64,000 nt of DNA from Phycisphaeraceae bacterium (GTDB lineage Bacteria; Planctomycetota; Phycisphaerae; Phycisphaerales; UBA1924): the NCBI GenBank assembly GCA_019636655.1, contig JAHBXB010000004.1, positions 62,001 to 126,000 on the forward strand, written 5' to 3'. The translations under genes and the position numbers were made by a program. The first letter of the stretch is position 1; each line of letters starts with the position of its first letter. This document shows positions 1 through 6,785 of the stretch, in pieces. A model generated the notes under the pieces. The model was not told where the DNA came from. It searched no databases and saw only the letters and a program-made list of their open reading frames with translations.

Positions 1-229
1 CGGTGGGCTGGTGCAGATCCCGTGCATCGAGCGGAACACGATGGGGGCGATCAAGGCGATCACGGCGGCGCAGATTGCGCTGGAGAGCGACCCGAGCAAG
101 GCGCGGGTGACGCTGGACGGGGTGATCCGGACGATGTGGGAGACGGCGAAGGACATGGGGAGCAAGTACAAGGAGACGTCGGAGGGAGGGCTGGCGGTGA
201 ATGTGAGTGTGGGGTTGAGTGAGTGTTGA
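1..229 (+). CDS. sdaA: L-serine dehydratase (L-serine ammonia-lyase), C-terminal end, partial
   Basis: This is the 3' end of a gene that begins before the window. The visible 75 or so residues include the motif VQIPCIERN, then a stretch on [14 protein letters not shown] and a [13 protein letters not shown] ending. This matches the C-terminus of iron-sulfur L-serine dehydratases, which deaminate serine to pyruvate and ammonia. The cysteine in PCIERN is one of the family's cluster ligands (family knowledge). The frame is open from base 2 and stops at 229. The start and catalytic core are not visible, so only the C-terminus supports the name. A GTG at position 11 lies inside the gene and is not its start. 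Confidence 0.8.
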   Translation, partial: GGLVQIPCIERNTMGAIKAITAAQIALESDPSKARVTLDGVIRTMWETAKDMGSKYKETSEGGLAVNVSVGLSEC

Positions 230-243
230 GTGGGAGGGGGGCG

Positions 244-1029
244 CTACTTGGTTGGCGCGCCGCATTCGGGGCACGGGGCACCGGTCGGTGTGGCGCGGAG
301 GTCGTAGGCGCAGTGTGGGCACTTGCCGCGGCGGCGGCGGAGGAAGCGGCGGAGAGGGCCGGGGATAAAGAGCAGGATTCCCCACAGCGACGCAAAGATG
401 GCGGAATCGGCGATGAGCGCGGGCCAGATCGGGCGGAGGGGGAGGATGGTGTACGAGCCGGTGGCGCGGGCGTTGGGTGTGCCGCGGACGTGATAGCCGT
501 GCTCGATGGCGGCGCCGATGGAGGCGTTGCCGCGGGCTTGGCTGAGGACGCGATACCAGAGGCAGGGGAAGGGGAAGCCAAAGGCGGCGTCTTCGCCGAG
601 CGTGCCCGGCGGGGGGAGGGGGGGCGGCTGGGCGAATGTGCCCCAGGATGGAGGTGAGTCGAGCGCGGTGAAGCCGGGTCGCTCCGCGGCGAGCTGGGTG
701 TGCGTGCGGCGGGCGTCGCTGACGAGTTGATCGGGGGTCTTGGATGGCGCCGGGCGTGCGCCGAGGAGGGCCATGGCGCGTTCGGCGGTGGAGCGTGGCG
801 GCGGGGCGGCGCTGTCGGCGAGATCGCTCCACCAGATGTCCGCGGCGCCCAGGAGGTGGACCTCGCCGGTGGACCAGGCGCGACCGTCGAGGATGAAAGC
901 GCGGGCGACGGTGCGAGGGTATTGCGGGAGAGGGCGGAGGCGGGCGAAGGCCAGGGCGATCGTGATGGTGGTGGCCGCGCCGAGGATCAAGGAAAGGGCG
1001 AGCAGGATGGCGCGGCGGCGGAGGGACAC
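244..1029 (-). CDS. Membrane protein with C-terminal zinc ribbon, paralogue 1
   Basis: A 261-residue protein of unknown function. It has an N-terminal membrane helix (about residues 7-28), an extracytoplasmic-looking middle of about 160 residues, a second helix near residues 200-225, a basic RRFLRRRRGK stretch and a terminal ribbon with two C-P-x-C type knuckles (KCPHCAYDL ... CPECG). The cysteine spacing predicts one bound zinc ion on the cytoplasmic side. It is one of four related genes on this strand between 244 and 4386, together with the copies ending at 1043, 2836 and 3622. Its stop lies only 14 bases from the convergent serine dehydratase stop. No enzymatic motif is visible. Confidence 0.75.
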   Translation of the reverse strand: MSLRRRAILLALSLILGAATTITIALAFARLRPLPQYPRTVARAFILDGRAWSTGEVHLLGAADIWWSDLADSAAPPPRSTAERAMALLGARPAPSKTPDQLVSDARRTHTQLAAERPGFTALDSPPSWGTFAQPPPLPPPGTLGEDAAFGFPFPCLWYRVLSQARGNASIGAAIEHGYHVRGTPNARATGSYTILPLRPIWPALIADSAIFASLWGILLFIPGPLRRFLRRRRGKCPHCAYDLRATPTGAPCPECGAPTK

Positions 1030-1042
1030 GGCGAGGTGGAGT

Positions 1043-1921
1043 CTACATGAGGCCAGCGCCGCATTCGGGGCATGGGGAGCCGGGGGGCGTGGCGCGAAGG
1101 TCGTAGGCGCAGGCGGGGCAGAGGCCGCGGCTGCGGCGGGGAATCGAACGCAGTGCTGAGAAGCTAGAGCGGGTTGCCCACGTTGCGAGCATTAAGAATG
1201 CGGTGTAGATGGCGGCGTTGGCAGCGAACGGCATCCAGCGTGGGCGGCAGCACAGGGGCAGTTCATCGTAGGTTCCCGTGAGCGGATTCATCGGCGTCTG
1301 AAGCAGGAAGACGGCGCTCTGCTCCCAGGCGTTCGAAGCGGGGATTCGGTCGGAGCGGCCGACCAGCGACAGGAATGGCCAGCCGATGGCGTAGGCCTTC
1401 GCTGTCCACTGCACAGAGGGGCCTGTGCTCCTGAACCGGGCTTCGCGGTCCGGAACGCCTGTGGGCCAGCGGGCAGGCGCGGTCGCGGCTGGGTAGAAGT
1501 CGAAGACTGAGAATGGCCAGAATGGGTCGTCCTGCGTCGTGACGGCGGGGTCGTAGCTCGTGGCGTCGGGTTCGAAGATGACTCCCGGCCAGTCCATGGT
1601 GCCGATGGAGATCGCGCGCACGCCGGCGTATCGCCGGATCTCAACATTGACGGGGGTGAGAGGAGACTGGGCGCCGTGTAGGCAGAAGAGAAGCAGCCGA
1701 GAGTTCGCATCGGAGTGATCTCGATGCATGTAGACCCAGGCCCACGTCAGGGGGATCTGCATCGCGCAGGCGAACACGAAGCACATGATCGCGAGTTGCG
1801 TAAGGCGGCGCGGCGGGCGAGGGCTCGGTGCGGGCACGCCAGGAAGTGTAACGGGATGTCTTGATCGGCCGGGTGCTTCGAGATCATCGCGAGCGTGGCT
1901 TTCACGCGCGAGTGGAGACAT
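1043..1921 (-). CDS. Membrane protein with C-terminal zinc ribbon, paralogue 2
   Basis: A 292-residue member of the same family as its neighbours. A hydrophobic helix lies around residues 43-63 (LAIMCFVFACAMQIPLTW), followed by a Trp/Pro-rich extracytoplasmic middle, a second helix near 235-255, and the terminal ribbon GLCPACAYDLRATPPGSPC plus PECG. The ORF is open to an ATG at 1921, but the first ~40 residues are Pro/Arg-rich and have no equivalent in the sister proteins, so the true start may be an internal GTG or ATG nearer the helix. The middle keeps the same general layout as the copy at 3622-4386. Function unknown. Confidence 0.7.
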   Translation of the reverse strand: MSPLARESHARDDLEAPGRSRHPVTLPGVPAPSPRPPRRLTQLAIMCFVFACAMQIPLTWAWVYMHRDHSDANSRLLLFCLHGAQSPLTPVNVEIRRYAGVRAISIGTMDWPGVIFEPDATSYDPAVTTQDDPFWPFSVFDFYPAATAPARWPTGVPDREARFRSTGPSVQWTAKAYAIGWPFLSLVGRSDRIPASNAWEQSAVFLLQTPMNPLTGTYDELPLCCRPRWMPFAANAAIYTAFLMLATWATRSSFSALRSIPRRSRGLCPACAYDLRATPPGSPCPECGAGLM

Positions 1922-1928
1922 GCCGACG

Positions 1929-2861
1929 TCACCCGCCCTGAACTATCCAATGGAGTTTGCCGTTCTTGTCAATGAAGAGGTAGAGCATCCCCATGTCGGC
2001 GAGCATGAGGAGGCTCTTGTCGAGGGTGTTGTCGTCGGGGCTGTTTGGGACGTTCAGGAGGGGGAAGGTCTCGCCGTGGGGATTGAGCGAGCCGAGTGTG
2101 CAGAGGTGTCGGCCGGGGAGGCGGGGGTCGGTGTGGCCGAACGCGGGCACTCCACCGATCTTGGAGCCGCGGAGCAGGGCGATCCGTTTGCCGTCGTAGA
2201 GGTTGTAGATCGGGTGGTTGTCGGGCGGGTGGTGGTAATCGGCGGTGCGATGGATCTGGGCGTGGGTGGGGTTGAGCCGTACTGGTGGTGGCGGAACATC
2301 TTCGGGGCGGACGAGGCCCTGGAGGCCGAGCGGCTGCCACTCGAAGTGGAGGCTGTCGGGCTCATCGTCATCCCAGTCAACGAGGTAATCGCCCGGCGCG
2401 AAGATGAGAAGGACGTCGCCCGGGAGCGGGCGCGGCTTTCGGAGCAGGCCGGCGGGCGTTAGCGCAAGATCAAGTGAATCGGCGAAGCAGAACTGGGCGA
2501 GCAAGCCCATAGGGCGACCGGCGCGGCTGGGCCATGGGCTCGCGGCGGGGCGGTATGGGACGCCGCCGATCTTGGTCGCCGCGGGATGGGCGGGCTCGCC
2601 CAGGGCCCAGACGAAAACGTCAGCGGGCGTGGGCGGGCCGAGGGTGCCGATGTTCAGGCCGGCGCGGATGGTCTCGATGGCGGCGAGGCCGCGGGGGCCA
2701 TCGATGATGAGGGGGCAGTTCGATTCGAAGGAAGCGGGCTCGGGGTCGTCGATGGGGTGAGTCTGGCGCGCGGCCCACTGCCGGGTTTCGTCCTGGAGCG
2801 GAGCGAGGTTGAACTCACGGGTCCAGCGGGGGAGGTCAAAGCGCTCGTGAATCTGGGGCAT
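1929..2861 (-). CDS. DUF1963 (YwqG-like) protein
   Basis: A 310-residue soluble protein with the hallmarks of the YwqG/DUF1963 family: KIGGVPYRP near residue 97, GLLAQFCFAD near 119, a middle GDVLLIFAPGDY, a second SKIGGVPAFGH, and a C-terminal DMGMLYLFID strand. The biochemical role of the family is not established; members occur as stand-alone cytoplasmic proteins. The start ATG at 2861 lies inside the 3' end of the upstream zinc-ribbon gene (26-bp overlap), so the two are probably translationally coupled. It interrupts the run of ribbon-protein paralogues and stops 8 bases before the next one, suggesting one transcript. Confidence 0.75.
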   Translation of the reverse strand: MPQIHERFDLPRWTREFNLAPLQDETRQWAARQTHPIDDPEPASFESNCPLIIDGPRGLAAIETIRAGLNIGTLGPPTPADVFVWALGEPAHPAATKIGGVPYRPAASPWPSRAGRPMGLLAQFCFADSLDLALTPAGLLRKPRPLPGDVLLIFAPGDYLVDWDDDEPDSLHFEWQPLGLQGLVRPEDVPPPPVRLNPTHAQIHRTADYHHPPDNHPIYNLYDGKRIALLRGSKIGGVPAFGHTDPRLPGRHLCTLGSLNPHGETFPLLNVPNSPDDNTLDKSLLMLADMGMLYLFIDKNGKLHWIVQGG

Positions 2862-3591
2862 GAGGCGGAGTGTACAGCCGTGCGGGAGACTCCTGAGGCG
2901 GGTGAGCGCCGCATTCGGGGCAGGGGTCGCCCGCGGGCGTGGCGCGGAGGTCGTAGGCGCAGGCGAGGCAGAGGCCGCGGCGGCGGCGGTAGGAACGGCA
3001 GGCGGCGCCGATGGCGACTAAGGCTGCCGAAGCGGAAAGGAGTACAAGGGACACGGACGAGACGGCATTGTGCACATAGCCAGACCAGAGGATCTTCGTA
3101 CTCCGCACATCGGCGGTGCGAAGGGCGGGCATCTCATTGAGGATGAGGGGATCGCCCGCCGCGGCCAACTCATCGACGTACGCGGCTCGTAGCGTGGCGT
3201 GTTGTGCGGGTGCGAGACCGAAGCCAGTAACGGTCACTCGGACTACCCAAACGTCGACGGTTGGCGCCCACAACCCTCTGGGGCCGGAGGGATAGGTGTC
3301 AACCGATACCAGTGCAAGCGGAGGGTCGCTCGGCGCGGAATGGGTGGTTGAGTCACTCGACACGACGAATGTCCCGCCGCTGACGGTGAACCACTTCTGG
3401 CTATATGGCCTTGCGCAGTATGTGCTGCGGGCACGACCGCTTAGCGAGCCGAGCATCTCCGAGAGCATGCGCCCAACGGTGGATGGTCCGTGAAGCGAGA
3501 TCGGGAGCATCACAACGGACCCGAAGAAAACCATCGCCACGAGGAGTGTCGTGAGCGGCGAGCCGAGGATGCGCAACAGCCTGGGTGACAT
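2836..3591 (-). CDS. Membrane protein with C-terminal zinc ribbon, paralogue 3
   Basis: A 251-residue relative of the genes at 244, 1043 and 3622. The N-terminal helix covers about residues 12-32, the middle contains a Trp/Tyr-rich segment, and the second helix (VSLVLLSASAALVAIGAAC) precedes an RSYRRRRG basic patch and the ribbon GLCLACAYDL ... PCPECG. One knuckle reads C-L-A-C instead of C-P-x-C. Unlike the sisters it has an extra ~20-residue Pro/Ala tail after the ribbon. That tail reads through the start of the DUF1963 gene, so it may have been acquired by loss of an earlier stop codon (inference). Function unknown. Confidence 0.7.
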   Translation of the reverse strand: MSPRLLRILGSPLTTLLVAMVFFGSVVMLPISLHGPSTVGRMLSEMLGSLSGRARSTYCARPYSQKWFTVSGGTFVVSSDSTTHSAPSDPPLALVSVDTYPSGPRGLWAPTVDVWVVRVTVTGFGLAPAQHATLRAAYVDELAAAGDPLILNEMPALRTADVRSTKILWSGYVHNAVSSVSLVLLSASAALVAIGAACRSYRRRRGLCLACAYDLRATPAGDPCPECGAHPPQESPARLYTPPHAPDSRAL

Positions 3592-3621
3592 CGTGAAGAG
3601 CGCTGGCGGGTCGTGCGGAGT

Positions 3622-4386
3622 TTATCGCAAGTGAGTGCCGCACTCGGGGCAGGAGGAGAACGGGGGTGTGGCGCGGAGGTCGTAGGCGCAAGTGGGGCAT
3701 TTGCCGCGGCGTCGACGGAGGGCGGCGCGTAGAGCGGGTACTCCCGCGAAGAAGGCAATAAGGACCGTGAGAAGGCCGGCTTGGACGAGGGAGTTGGCCA
3801 CATACCCGGGCCAACGCGGGCGGTAGCAAAACACGGGACCGTTTGCCGGGTGAGGTCGAAGCCAGTCCGGACCGAAGAACGCCCCCTCGGTGGAGAACTG
3901 CCTCGTCGAGGCGTCGTAGTCAATGCGGCCCTGGGCGCACGGCCATGGCCAACCGTTGGCGATGCGATGGGCTATTGGAACGCCGAAAGACGGGTCGGCT
4001 CCAGTGATCGCGGGCCACGCGGCGGTCGAGCCGAGGACCGGGTGGACATCTTCCGGAGCCCATGGGGCGCACAGTGCTTCCAGTTGGCCGCGAGGGGGGA
4101 GCCACGCGGAGCGCGTCCGGTAGACCTTGCCGTATCGGGACCCCGTGGGCGCATGGGCGAGGATCTGAATACGACGAGCGCCGAACAGTCGAGTGCTGTA
4201 GATGTGGAGTGTCTCGGCGTCGGAGGTCATGTCGATGGGCGACATGATGGAGACGACTTCCGGCTGAGGTTCGGAGCGCCATGACAGCGCGGCAAGCAGC
4301 CAGGAGATTGGAATCTGGAGGAGCAAGACCAGCAGCAGGCAAAGCAGGTAGACCTTGCCGATCGAGTGCAGTCGGCGCCGGCTCAT
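3622..4386 (-). CDS. Membrane protein with C-terminal zinc ribbon, paralogue 4
   Basis: A 254-residue protein and the first gene of the minus-strand run 4386 to 244. It starts MSRRRLHSIGKVYLLC with a helix at about residues 12-34, has a large extracytoplasmic middle, a second helix near 203-222 (LVQAGLLTVLIAFFAG), then ALRRRRGK and the ribbon KCPTCAYDL ... CPECG. The start ATG is the first in frame and fits the position of the membrane helix. With the other three copies it forms a tandem family whose ribbons are almost identical while the extracytoplasmic parts differ strongly. That pattern is expected if the outer domain has diversified around a fixed cytoplasmic tail. Confidence 0.75.
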   Translation of the reverse strand: MSRRRLHSIGKVYLLCLLLVLLLQIPISWLLAALSWRSEPQPEVVSIMSPIDMTSDAETLHIYSTRLFGARRIQILAHAPTGSRYGKVYRTRSAWLPPRGQLEALCAPWAPEDVHPVLGSTAAWPAITGADPSFGVPIAHRIANGWPWPCAQGRIDYDASTRQFSTEGAFFGPDWLRPHPANGPVFCYRPRWPGYVANSLVQAGLLTVLIAFFAGVPALRAALRRRRGKCPTCAYDLRATPPFSSCPECGTHLR

Positions 4387-4545
4387 GCATCAATGTACCT
4401 TCGAGGGGTTTATGCGTGGAGGCAGGCGTGCAGCCGCGGAGAGGGTCATTCTCGGTAGCCACATTCGAGCGGCTGCACTCAGAGCGCGCAGCATATCGAG
4501 GGACTGGGGTCCAAGGTCGTTGGAGCGACTCGTGGCTACGCAAAG

Positions 4546-4573
4546 AAAAACCCCGAGCGGGGTTCGGGGTTTG
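4546..4573 (-). terminator. Rho-independent terminator of the DHS-family gene
   Basis: Read on the minus strand, an ACCCCGA / TCGGGGT stem with a short G/C loop is followed directly by TTTTTCTTTG. It starts about 20 bases beyond the stop of the minus-strand gene at 4593 and separates it from the zinc-ribbon run downstream. Confidence 0.7.
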
Positions 4574-4592
4574 GGTGGTTGGCTGGGATGGC

Positions 4593-5741
4593 TCAGCGGG
4601 CGCCGGCGCGGCGCTTGGCGGCGGGGGCGAAGGTGGGCATGCCGGTGCCCTTCTCGAAGAGGTCGGCGAACTTGAAGCCCTTGCGGGACTTCCAGGCGCG
4701 GCGGTGGAAGGCGTCGGAAGCCAGCAGCGGGAAGGTGGCGCTGAGTTCGCCGAAGACCATCTGCTCGTGGACGACGTCGACCTTGCCCCAGGAGCAGGCT
4801 TCGCGGAGTGTGGAGCCCGAGAGGGCGCCGTCGCGACTGTCGGCGACGGTCATCTGGATGGCGTACTTGTGCATTCCAATGTCGCCGCGGGCCTTGCCCC
4901 CCTTGCGCTCGTTGAGGAGTTCGGCTGCGACGACGATGTCCTGGGCGAAGTTCTTGGGGACGCCGCCGCCGAGCATCAGAAGGCCGGTGTCCTTGCAGGC
5001 GAGCTTGATGTCGGTCAGCTCGCGGAAGTCCTTGCCCGAGTCGATGGCGACCTGCCCCCCCTCGCGGCCCTGCTCGATCGCTTCGGTCTGCTGGAGGACG
5101 ATGCCGAAGCCGGCGGAGCAGTCGCTGAAGGCGGGGACGAAGATGGGGACGCGCTTGAGGTAGCACGTCTTGACGATGGACTCGTTCCTGGCGAACTTGG
5201 GGTTGTTGGCGAGGTAGGCGCCCATGGCCTCGATGAACTCGCGGCTGGAGTAGGCGCCCGGTTCAAAGGCGTTGAAGATCTCGTAGGTGGCGTGGTCGCA
5301 GGCGCGGAGGTCGTCCTCGTCGATGTAGGTGTCGTAGATGCGGTCGATCATCAGGTTGCGGAGGGTCATGTCGTCGACGGGCGGGGCCTCGGGGGAGCCG
5401 GGGGCGATGTAGTGCTTGAAGCCCAGGCCCTCGAAGAAGTCCTGATCGACGATGTTGGCGCCGGTGGAGACGATGGCGTCGATCATGTTGTTCTCAAGGA
5501 GCGTGACGATCGCCTCCTTGAGGCCGGCGGAGATGAGCGAGCCGGCGAGGGTGAGGATGACGCCGCACTCCTTGTCCTTGAGCATCATCGAGTAGATGTC
5601 CGCGGCCTGGGCGAGCGTGCGGGCGGAGTAGGCCATGTCGCGGTAAGAATCGATGACCGGGCGGGCATCGAAGGCGGTGACATCGATGTGCTTGACCTGG
5701 CGGGAGAGGAGCTCTTTCTTGGACCACTTGCCGTTTGCCAT
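4593..5741 (-). CDS. Deoxyhypusine synthase family protein
   Basis: A 382-residue protein resembling deoxyhypusine synthase along its whole length. Visible motifs are STGANIVDQDFFEGLG (92-107), PIFVPAFSDCSAGFG (199-213), the nucleotide-site stretch LMLGGGVPKNF (255-265), and SWGK with Lys320 at the position of the catalytic lysine that forms the enzyme-imine intermediate. Eukaryotic and archaeal enzymes transfer the aminobutyl group of spermidine to eIF5A. Bacteria lack eIF5A, and bacterial members are thought to act on small polyamines, for example forming homospermidine, or on other acceptors. Arginine decarboxylase lies 3.3 kb away, which fits polyamine metabolism. A basic tail (AAKRRAGAR) is unusual. 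Confidence 0.85.
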   Translation of the reverse strand: MANGKWSKKELLSRQVKHIDVTAFDARPVIDSYRDMAYSARTLAQAADIYSMMLKDKECGVILTLAGSLISAGLKEAIVTLLENNMIDAIVSTGANIVDQDFFEGLGFKHYIAPGSPEAPPVDDMTLRNLMIDRIYDTYIDEDDLRACDHATYEIFNAFEPGAYSSREFIEAMGAYLANNPKFARNESIVKTCYLKRVPIFVPAFSDCSAGFGIVLQQTEAIEQGREGGQVAIDSGKDFRELTDIKLACKDTGLLMLGGGVPKNFAQDIVVAAELLNERKGGKARGDIGMHKYAIQMTVADSRDGALSGSTLREACSWGKVDVVHEQMVFGELSATFPLLASDAFHRRAWKSRKGFKFADLFEKGTGMPTFAPAAKRRAGAR

Positions 5742-5864
5742 GGGAAAACCCTTCGGGCCAAGCCCCCCTGGCCGTGAGTGTGTGGAGTGTCCCGGGGGTG
5801 GCGGGACGGGGGATGATACTCACGGATTGAGGCGGGGGTTCGGCGTGTCGGCGCCATGCGGCGG

Positions 5865-6668
5865 TCAGGTCGCGGCGGGCGTGCGCCGGCGGAAGGCCTC
5901 GGGTACATCGCGCCACTCCAGGACGCGGCCGCACTCGGCGCACTGCAGCGAGGGGCTGCCGCGGAGGTTGTAGCCGCAGCGGGGGCAGTCGTGGTCGGTG
6001 GCGGCAAGGTGGGCGAGGACACGTTCGGCGTAGCCGGCTCTGTGGGCCGAGAGTTGGGTGTTGAGGTGGTACACGAAGGCGGCGGCGTGGTCGCGATCGC
6101 GGAAGGCGTGCAGCGGGATCAGGATCCCCAACCCGAGTCGCGTCGAGATGCAGACGAACTCGTCGGAGAGCGAGACCTCGCCGACAGCGCTCCATCGGAC
6201 GAGCATCGACGCGGCGAGGCACTCATCCAGCACGCCTTCGGACCAGACTTCCAAGGTCCGTGGACCGAGCAAGATCTCAACCCGCTCGCTCGCGAGGAAC
6301 TGTCGCAGCGACTCGTCCACAGTGGTTTTCGGTGCCTTGCGGCTGTCCGCATGAATCGAGGCGAACGAGGCGAAGGCCACGAGAGAGAAAACCATGAAAC
6401 AGAAGATGACGACAAACGCTGGCGGGTACCAGCCCGCCACGTACGCGATCAGCATGGCCAGTAACGCAACGAGTACCGCGGCCAGCGACCACTTGATCAC
6501 AAGGCGATCCGTGGGGCTGGGGGAGTGGACATTGACGGCGTGCGCATCGTCAAAGTACTGGGCGTAGAGATGTTGAAGGTCGGTCTCGGAGAACTCGTAG
6601 GAGATCCGCCAGGCGGGCTGTTCCGGATCAGGAGTCGGCGTGATGGGCGAGTCCGGGGCGGTCACCAT
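5865..6668 (-). CDS. Two-helix membrane protein with zinc ribbon (YcxB-like)
   Basis: A 267-residue protein. A soluble N-terminal ~60 residues is followed by two adjacent helices (about 60-105), then a domain with the pattern of YcxB-like proteins (a VEILLGPRTLEVWSEG strand, LVRWSAVGEVSLSDEF, then IPLHAFRD). It ends in a zinc ribbon, CPRCGYNLRG ... CAECGRVLEW. The two-helix plus beta-domain arrangement differs from the tandem ribbon proteins at 244-4386, so the same ribbon type has been attached to a different body. Function unknown. The start ATG at 6668 faces the divergent gene starting at 6786. Confidence 0.65.
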   Translation of the reverse strand: MVTAPDSPITPTPDPEQPAWRISYEFSETDLQHLYAQYFDDAHAVNVHSPSPTDRLVIKWSLAAVLVALLAMLIAYVAGWYPPAFVVIFCFMVFSLVAFASFASIHADSRKAPKTTVDESLRQFLASERVEILLGPRTLEVWSEGVLDECLAASMLVRWSAVGEVSLSDEFVCISTRLGLGILIPLHAFRDRDHAAAFVYHLNTQLSAHRAGYAERVLAHLAATDHDCPRCGYNLRGSPSLQCAECGRVLEWRDVPEAFRRRTPAAT

Positions 6669-6785
6669 TCACAACTCCGGGCGGGCGTGGGGCCCGATGG
6701 CGACGGTCATCATACATCATGGTATTTGGGGCGCCGACCGCTGCCGGTTGTGTTATGTTTCCGCCATCACGAGGAGGCAAGCGGC

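Noticed and set aside
250-3715. Repeated ~75-base segments as a possible CRISPR or mobile repeat
   Set aside because: They encode the conserved zinc-ribbon tails of paralogous genes and are spaced by whole genes.
6525-6785. Upstream extension of the 6786 gene
   Set aside because: It overlaps the divergent ribbon gene, has no ribosome site, and a well-placed GAGGAGG precedes the ATG at 6786.
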